From the NCBI GenBank assembly GCA_021234155.1, contig JAJEKV010000883.1, positions 1-64,000 of the forward strand: a stretch of DNA of 64,000 bases. Reading direction: 5' to 3'. Below are positions 57,726 through 64,000 of this stretch, piece after piece. The position numbers were made by a program, and so were the translations under genes. The DNA comes from Isoetes taiwanensis. Its lineage: Eukaryota > Streptophyta > Lycopodiopsida > Isoetales > Isoetaceae. Positions within the stretch are counted from its first letter, which is position 1; every line of letters begins with the position of its first letter. The notes beneath the pieces were generated by a model, which was given only the letters and a program-made list of their open reading frames with translations, ran no database searches and was not told where the DNA came from.

Positions 57726-58599
57726 CGTGTCATACGGATGCAAAGGGTGGTTGCATGAAGCAAGATTTGAGCCTGCAACTTTTTAGTTGCAAAACATACA
57801 CCTTTGCTAAGTGAGTTATCAATACTTCTTGAAGACATCCCCATGCATCTTCTTCACATATGAAGTTGCTTTCAGGAGGTTATGAAAACATTGTGGGACC
57901 TTCATACATGTGCGATAGTTGGCGCAATGTCATCTTTAGAAGTGGTGCGATCCTGACCATTTGTTTAGAAGTCGAGACCTTTATATAGAGGCACCTCATT
58001 CTTGTCGGACGATTCTGATTCAGTGCTTGTCATGAGGCTTCTAGTTCAAGTTCTCGTATTCTGCTCTTTCTATAAGGTATATCCAGTTTTTCCAGCGTAT
58101 TTATCTCGTATGTTTTAGTACTTTCCCTTGTTTTCGTATAGGTTTATGACTTTGGGTATTTGATTACCCAACCTCCTTAGGTAAGGAATTTCACCTTTCC
58201 CACGTGGGGTCATTCCATTGGTGCCAAGTGGACAAATGACAGGCCTTTCCCTAAACCCCTTAGCCTAGAGGGCTGAATCCTAGAGGCACCCTCTTTCAAT
58301 ACATGAATTGTTGCCTGGACCCCATGAGTGCCCAGGAGCTCAGATCCGGGAACCCTCTTCGACAGTAGTGTACGGTAACTCGAGCTTACTTCAGCTGTTG
58401 CAAATGATCCAAAGGGTTCAGCAACACCAACTCAACAAGTTATTCAACAAGTAGACCACCTGGAATGACCCACTCTAGGCGGGTTACTATCGTTAGAGCC
58501 TTCCTAGAACTCAGTGTCTGGAACCATTGTATGTTAGATGTATGTGTGATTAGGCTAAGAGTGTGTTATTCTTCAGTTATGTATGTTTTGTAGATGTCT
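57726..58599. other. No recognised gene
   Basis: The text from 58080 to the dispersed-repeat copy reads like LTR or untranslated leader sequence, but no conserved feature supports a call. Confidence 0.3.
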
Positions 58600-58740
58600 A
58601 TGTTGTCTGCACCTGGGGAGGGGTGGAGGGGAATAGAGACCTAGAAGCTATAGTAGACATGTTCCTAGTTAGCTCCTCTTTAATCCCTGTAAAATGTAGC
58701 ATATGCATAAGAGCCCACTTGACTGAAGGTGACAAATAGT
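58600..58740 (+). repeat. Dispersed repeat, copy 3 (partial)
   Basis: The phrase AATAGAGACCTAGAAGCT to AAGAGCCCACTTGACTGAAG matches part of the inverted pair at 4330-4990 and 5640-6320 (for example TAGAGACCT and CATGTGCACAAGAGC there). Confidence 0.5.
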
Positions 58741-58986
58741 GACTATGACGTATAAGGGAGGCCTTGACTGTTGCAGTTGGAACTGTAACACTCTCCATGT
58801 TGTACATACAATAAGAGACTATTATGACACACTTCCTATGCTACGTGGCACGTCCCATGCCATGTGGACATTTTCTGAGATACCAAGACCCAATATCAGC
58901 ACATGTTGGGGAATATCGGGGCCAGTTATGTCCATTAAAGTCACTTTTTACATCTTTTTTACATTTATATCGTGATTTTATACGTA

Positions 58987-59014
58987 CTAGATATGGTGCC
59001 CGGCGTTGCCGGGC
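58987..59014 (-). mobile_element. Helitron 3' terminus
   Basis: On the minus strand the hairpin GCCCGGCAACGCCGGGC (7-bp stem, plus 58998-59014) is followed by ACCATAT, then CTAG (58990-58987), then T. This is the exact form of a Helitron 3' end: a G+C-rich hairpin, then 5-8 nt, then CTRR, with insertion before T. The body would extend to the right, into 59015 and beyond. It codes for nothing I recognise, so it is a non-autonomous copy. Confidence 0.8.
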
Positions 59015-61969
59015 GTAGTAATAATTTGAAGAGGTGAATTTGAAGAGGTGGTTGTTTTATTGAAACCAAGAGTCTCTTAACTTTAGGTTTTGTTGATCTA
59101 CATCGTAACAAATGCATTAAAAAGGATCTATGAAACTATGAGTTTGGAACAGTAATATTCTAAAATGGGAAGGTAGAACTCCTGAGCTGCATTATTCGTT
59201 TAGTAGAATTACTTGTAATTGTGAAATGTGTCCCCACTTTCCAAGTCATGTTGTGATATTATATTGGATTGTTGTACTAATCATTTAAAGGGAACAACAA
59301 TATTTAATTGTTACACGTTATATTGCTTGTCTTCAATTGTGTTCTATCTAACTATCTACCTACCGATCTTTATAGTGCAATGGTGGTTTTCTATACTTGC
59401 AATGATTATTGGGTGAGAGATAGACTGCATTTATGAAGGTGGAAGAGATGCTTGCATTTTGAAGCACGCATGCATAGAGTACTCCATGTTCTCTGGTTTG
59501 CAAAGAGAGATTTGTGAGTGATTATTTACATGAACATGGAAGAATTACAGGCGAAAAACTTTCTAGAGTGCAATACGTGTAGAGGATCGAGCTTTTGTGC
59601 ATGTAATTGCCATCCAACAGAAAGAAACACCTTAGATGTAGAAGCATACAATTGCCATCCATTAAAATGCATTATGGTCATGGAACTTCTTTCAAAAGAG
59701 ATGGAATATTTCTTGCACTTTCTATTAAAAACTTGTTATTATTAGTGTCGGTGAGATGGGATATTTCTTTATGCTTTCTATTTTATTTTAACTTGTTATA
59801 ATATTAGTAAACATTACTGAAATACAATCCTGGCATAAACTATTTGTTGGCCTAGTAACTGCTGACATCTCTAGCCCACCTCATAAAGTGCCAACTCTTT
59901 GTTGTCCTAATAAGCGCTGACCCTGCTAGCTCACCTCATAAAATGCCAAGAGGTTGGTGACATATTGGACGGCCCATTAGATGTCAAATAAGTTATCATA
60001 TTGAAGTTGTGATGATGTTCATCTGCAAAATGTTTTGTTGCAGATCCGACTTTCTTATGTAGAAGAGTCCTCGAAGCATCATGTGAAGTATCTTACTGAT
60101 TTGTATAGGGCCATGTTGAATAAATGAAGTGTTACGCAAAAATATTCCACCAAGTGTGTTCCAACACATATTTGGTTGCAAAAGTAGATGAAAAAATGAT
60201 CTTATGCGCTCAACATGGTGCATAATATGGCAGATCACCTAAATGTTGTACCATGATCTACAGCTTACTTTTGCGCTAGAACTCTTGGCCAAACATGAAA
60301 ACATATACAATGAAATTGGCCCAAAACCTTCAATGTGTTTTCTCACCATGGAGACGTTTTTGTGGCTTTAAGAGCAACCCATGCCTTTTCATTTGCCTTG
60401 AAGTAAAGGAATGGGTGGTACCACGATGATGTACAACATACTTATATGTTGAAAATGCTAGCCAACCGTGAAAACATATATATTAAAATTGCCACAAAAC
60501 CTCAGGTGTTAAAATGCTATGTTGAGGTCTTGAATTCAATTTTGAAGGTGCTATGATAATTTAGGCATTGCCGACTTGAAATGACATCTTGTTCTTTCGT
60601 ATCAAGTTATCCCACTCAAAACTTCTTCATAAAAAACAAAGGTGGGAATACTTGTGAAGGAGTTAAGCAATTAAACTTTTGAATAAAGCATAGGATGCGG
60701 TCCAATTCACCAATTACAAAATTTCTAAACTTGATACTCACAGCCTATGAGGCAAGTATCTCTAAGAAGCAACATACCTAAACGAAAGTGGGCGGTGCCG
60801 AAGGCCTGAATCATGGCAGCTAGAACGACATCCACCCGAGCCCATACATATATGGGCATAAAGCCTCCCCTTTACTGCCACTACTTCGATTGCTAATAGT
60901 CCATTAAATGTACATGGTTGACACCGACAGATGCATGAGTTAAAGAAAAAAACAACTAAGTGCTTCAGGAATCTGAAGGTCGATAATACCTTTAAATGTC
61001 AAATAATATTCGATAGTAGATTTTGCTATTATCTTTTGGATGCACAATCAGCTACATTTAGATGTAAGGTCTATTGAACGACATTGTTATACAATACAAA
61101 TGATCTTATAAGCTTTCTTTCTCATCCATGCCTCTCAACTACTTACAACTTAATAGATGAACTCGAATGTCTATAGTTTGACTATTTACAACAGAGATCG
61201 TAGAAATCATGGTTAGAAAAATAACATGCAATCATACACATATGAAGAGCATATCTTTACCTTTCCAGTTGCTTTTTGTGTCAGGTGCTCTGTGTAAAAC
61301 ATAGCAGAGCGTGTACATCTGCAGTTGGGTCAGAAATTCTCCATTCCAGTTGGACAAATCAAGTGATCTTAGTCTATTGTACACTAAGCTAGAAGCATGG
61401 ATTAGCTACCAGAACAACATGAATCTTCACAAAAATCACTACCAATTATCATAAAATGCCAAGAACAACAAACTTTTATTATAAACTCCAACAAAATCAG
61501 AACAAATAAGGATTTAAAATATAGAGGGCACAAAAGCTTTAAGACACGCCAAATACATGTAACTCTTTTTATCATTTATAACATATTTTAGCTATTAACA
61601 TCAAAGCTTGATGAACTCAGAATCAGTATGAGTGTTATATATCGGATGAATCACCAACCTTTTTATTTTTCCACATATTCCTAGGATAACTGTTCCTAAT
61701 CTGTAGTTCAAGTGACATGCTTTGCTGAATTTGGAATATACATGCCCTTTGCCCAACCCAAGCTATCTATAAGAAATAGTAATAACAAAAACAAAATGCT
61801 GACCAAACGCCGAGAAGAAGCCTCTCTTCAAGTAAGAAAACTTTGTGAATGTAAGTGGCATCATGAGCTTAATGAGATGTGGTGCAAACAAATCATGGTT
61901 GGCAGATAAGTTGTTCTTCTGGTTCCAAATTTCTAACAAAATGCTTTGCAACTGATGCTAGTAAATCCC
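59015..61969. other. Body of a possible non-autonomous Helitron, then spacer
   Basis: AT-rich with no recognised gene. A ~50-bp tandem pair containing CACCTCATAAARTGCCAA lies at 59855-59950. I cannot place the Helitron 5' TC end. A plus frame at 59518-59745 is cysteine-rich but unknown. Confidence 0.35.
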
Positions 61970-63187
61970 TCAATTCTTCAGGGGCTTTTTCTCTGTCATT
62001 GTTTTCTTCACTTCAAGCAATTCAATATTCAAATCAAAAGTAGCTCCTGGCTGCAATATCCATTTTAAATCAGTCTAACCAGCATTTTGATTTAGTCCAA
62101 CAAAAATGCTCTACAGAATTCTTTACCGGCATCTCATTCTGTATTCTTCCCATAACCCAGTTCAGGAAAGACGATTATTGTTCTCCATATAGTCAACTCG
62201 ATAAATATTAGTAACAAATGTTTTAAATTTTATAGCAGTAGGTTCCCTTACCTTTCCACCTACACGCATCCCATTTGTGATGGAATAGAGTGCAGGAGGT
62301 GGCTTTGGAGCTACTTGAGCTGAAAAAAGACCATTTGCGTTCTCGACAAACTCTCTTTTCCTCCCTGCACCTGGAGTTGCTCCAACTACAAACTCATATG
62401 GCTGATTCCAAATTGAAGAAAAAAAATCATAAAAAAACATCTTCTGCTTCAAATCTAACAGACATGGAAAAAGGATAGTTATGTGGGTAAAAGCATGCTA
62501 CGGTGTACCACTTTTGAAACCCTCAAAAGTACCTACACTGGGTACTTTTAAAACTGGTACTTTTTGTTTTTTCTTTCTATTAAAATCGATTGAAATTTTT
62601 TGAATTGAAGATCAGTAACATGCCAATCTATAGTACTAGAGGATAACAATACTATTAGAGACTAAAATAAATGAGTTAACTCTCAAACTTATTATTTATT
62701 GTGGCATTTATGCAAGTTCCCAATACCCAGTGTTGGGTACCTTTCTGGGTAGTTTCGCACTCCCTAAAAAGTACTTTAGATGGTACACCCTAGCATGCTT
62801 TCACCCATGTGCATGTCTTTGTTTATGATCAAGACATTCACTTAGTTATAATGTAATCGACGCTATGCTCTATATAGGACAACTTCGATTGATAGGTCCA
62901 GTTCATTGAGCTCTGGCTCAGGCATGCATAACTGGAGTCTTTTACTGATAGCTGAACCTTGAGCATACCTTACTTTGAATTCCTATATCATATCTAATAT
63001 CCCAAAGAGCCCAAGTCCATTTTTATTATACAAATAAAAGCCAACCATTCCCTTAAGCACCTCTGCAATTGTAGGGTTTCCACCCAGAAGCTTTGATATA
63101 CCTCCAACATATCACTTCTTCGCATAGAAGACCCACTTAGACCTACAATAGCACATCTATGACAGGCATCCACCATATTAATATCAC
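61970..63187 (-). pseudogene. FKBP-type prolyl isomerase (plastid-type), damaged
   Basis: Four exons in one phase give the second half of an FK506-binding protein, an enzyme that turns proline peptide bonds. Exon 63187-63061 ends SKLLGGNPTIAE (donor GAG|GTGCTT). Exon 62401-62252 gives PYEFVVGATPGAGRKREFVE and GLFSAQVAPKPPPALYSI, then TNGMRVGGK|GTAAGG. Exon 62184-62127 gives RTIIVFPELGYGKN and NEMP|GTAAAG. Exon 62050-61970 gives PGATFDLNIELLEVKK and the stop. The GLFSAQ-APKPPPA block is, as I recall, peculiar to a chloroplast-lumen FKBP group (FKBP19-like). Damage: the second acceptor reads GG, not AG; two bases are missing after GYGKN; the first exon has a frame break before SKLLGG. N-terminal exons and the transit peptide are not identified. 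Confidence 0.65.
62485..62806. mobile_element. 322-bp MITE in an FKBP intron
   Basis: The ends are inverted: GGGTAAAAGCATGCTACGGT at the left; GGGTGAAAGCATGCTAGGGT as the reverse complement of the right. A direct repeat ATGT flanks it (62481-62484 and 62807-62810). A second inner pair, CACTGGGTA, lies near 62535 and 62740. It has no coding frame. It sits between the first two FKBP exons seen. Confidence 0.75.
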
Positions 63188-64000
63188 CTGCAATATGGAT
63201 CTACACCTTACAACCTGCATATGCAACACAACCAATCTAGAAGAAAAGACTATAAACCACTTGCTTTTTGCAAAATAAATGCAACAAATATTTTCTATGA
63301 TATGTTAACCTTACTGATTGAATTCTTCGTAGTCTGTGCTTGATCTTTCCTTTATAAAATGAATCAAATAGACTCAGATAGTCCAAGACAGAGTAAAAAA
63401 ATGCAAAACTTCCAAGTAACATGCTGCCGATGCAAGCAAGGATGCCTAGGATTAATCCAAAAGACCACATACCTCTTACACTCCTCGGCCCTCTGGGAAA
63501 ACCTTTTTCACTCTTCTGCCTTGTTCTCCAAGAAAGCATAGACTAACCTGTTATAGGAATTGCAGCATCTTAGACCAATTCGGCCAAATATCCATGCCAC
63601 TTCCAGCTACACCAAATCTGGCTATGGCAACCCGGCTAAAACAGTCTGCAAGACTCTCATGCACATATAACGTTTGCCAAATCTGATAGAAGCGCATACA
63701 CATATAACGTTTGCCAAATCTGATAGAAGCGCATAAGCCTGAAATGCATAATACAAAGAAACCCTTGTCGAAATAATACAAAGAAAATAGTCTCGATCCA
63801 AATCAATCTGCATGAAAATCCACATCCCAAATCCAAATCAATCTGCCGATTATGCTGAGGCTGTGAGATGAAAAGTATAAAACTTTGGATGCACATTGCT
63901 CGAGAGCTTATTCATCCGGCCATGGCAAAGATATTCTTGGCTACGCAAGAAAGAGGAAGCGAGGCGCAAGAGGCAGAGTATTTGTGTTCCGGAAGCCTAT
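63188..64000. other. Upstream side of FKBP; no further exon recognised
   Basis: Minus frames at 63539-63237 (with a hydrophobic run SFGLILGILACIGSMLLGSF) and 63896-63551 are open but unlike any N-terminus I know. A 37-bp tandem duplication containing CACATATAACGTTTGCC lies at 63661-63734. Confidence 0.35.
63661..63734. repeat. 37-bp tandem duplication
   Basis: The unit CACATATAACGTTTGCCAAA through GCGCATA is present twice without a change. Confidence 0.9.

Noticed and set aside
57342-57758. 138-codon plus frame near the PPR fragment
   Set aside because: It is built partly from two tandem duplications that repeat the peptide CAHGVTNSHVE and has no known domain.
1-64000. CRISPR arrays, operons, ribosome binding sites, riboswitches
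   Set aside because: The sequence is eukaryotic nuclear DNA with GT-AG introns. Short tandem repeats here lack spacer structure.

Overview
The window reads as nuclear DNA of a land plant with a large, repeat-rich genome. Two decayed host-type genes have GT-AG introns of plant type: an ABCB (P-glycoprotein) transporter and a plastid-type FKBP prolyl isomerase. There is also a plant PPR gene fragment and remains of most plant transposon classes. There are no operons, no CRISPR array, no rRNA gene and no complete tRNA gene. I cannot name the species. A seed-free vascular plant or a gymnosperm is a guess from PPR style and repeat load.

Layout, left to right. 1-13.5 kb: two decayed copies of a transposon-associated protein family that I recall as DUF7869. 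Copy A is on + (1.1-2.9 kb) and copy B on - (12.1-9.6 kb). Between them lie tandem tRNA-like SINE units, a Ty3/gypsy reverse-transcriptase scrap between inverted repeats, and a 111-nt foldback. At 13.03-13.52 kb is a small CACTA-like element built of repeated palindromes. 13.5-21 kb: mostly gene-free, with two clean hairpins and short tandem repeats. 21.3-31 kb (- strand): the two ends of pogo/CENP-B-like transposase genes, N-terminal half at 31.0-29.9 kb and C-terminal half at 23.1-21.3 kb. Between them are a CACTA-like terminus, a roughly 4-kb array of ~1.1-kb repeats, a 0.7-kb polypurine tract and a six-copy tandem repeat. The C-terminal half has an intron almost wholly made of a Mutator-like element. 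32.7-36.2 kb: a decayed LINE on +. 36-42 kb: AT-rich, with a second polypurine tract (40.2-41.0 kb).

42.2-47.8 kb (-): a full-length ABCB pseudogene whose last exon (402 codons, complete second ATP-binding domain) is still open while the rest is frameshifted; a SINE sits in one intron. 48.8-53.2 kb (-): a decayed autonomous Helitron with Rep and PIF1-type helicase regions. 53.9-56.0 kb: degenerate repeats. 56.2-56.9 kb (-): a PPR fragment. 58.99 kb: a textbook Helitron 3' terminus. 62.0-63.2 kb (-): FKBP exons with one reading-frame break and a lost splice acceptor; a 322-bp MITE sits in an intron.

The genes do not form a pathway. The sequence records nested insertion into, and decay of, a few host genes. 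The least explained items are the palindrome-bearing CACTA-like element, the intron made of a Mutator-like element, the split pogo-like gene and several perfect or near-perfect hairpins. All calls are from reading the sequence; no database search was run.
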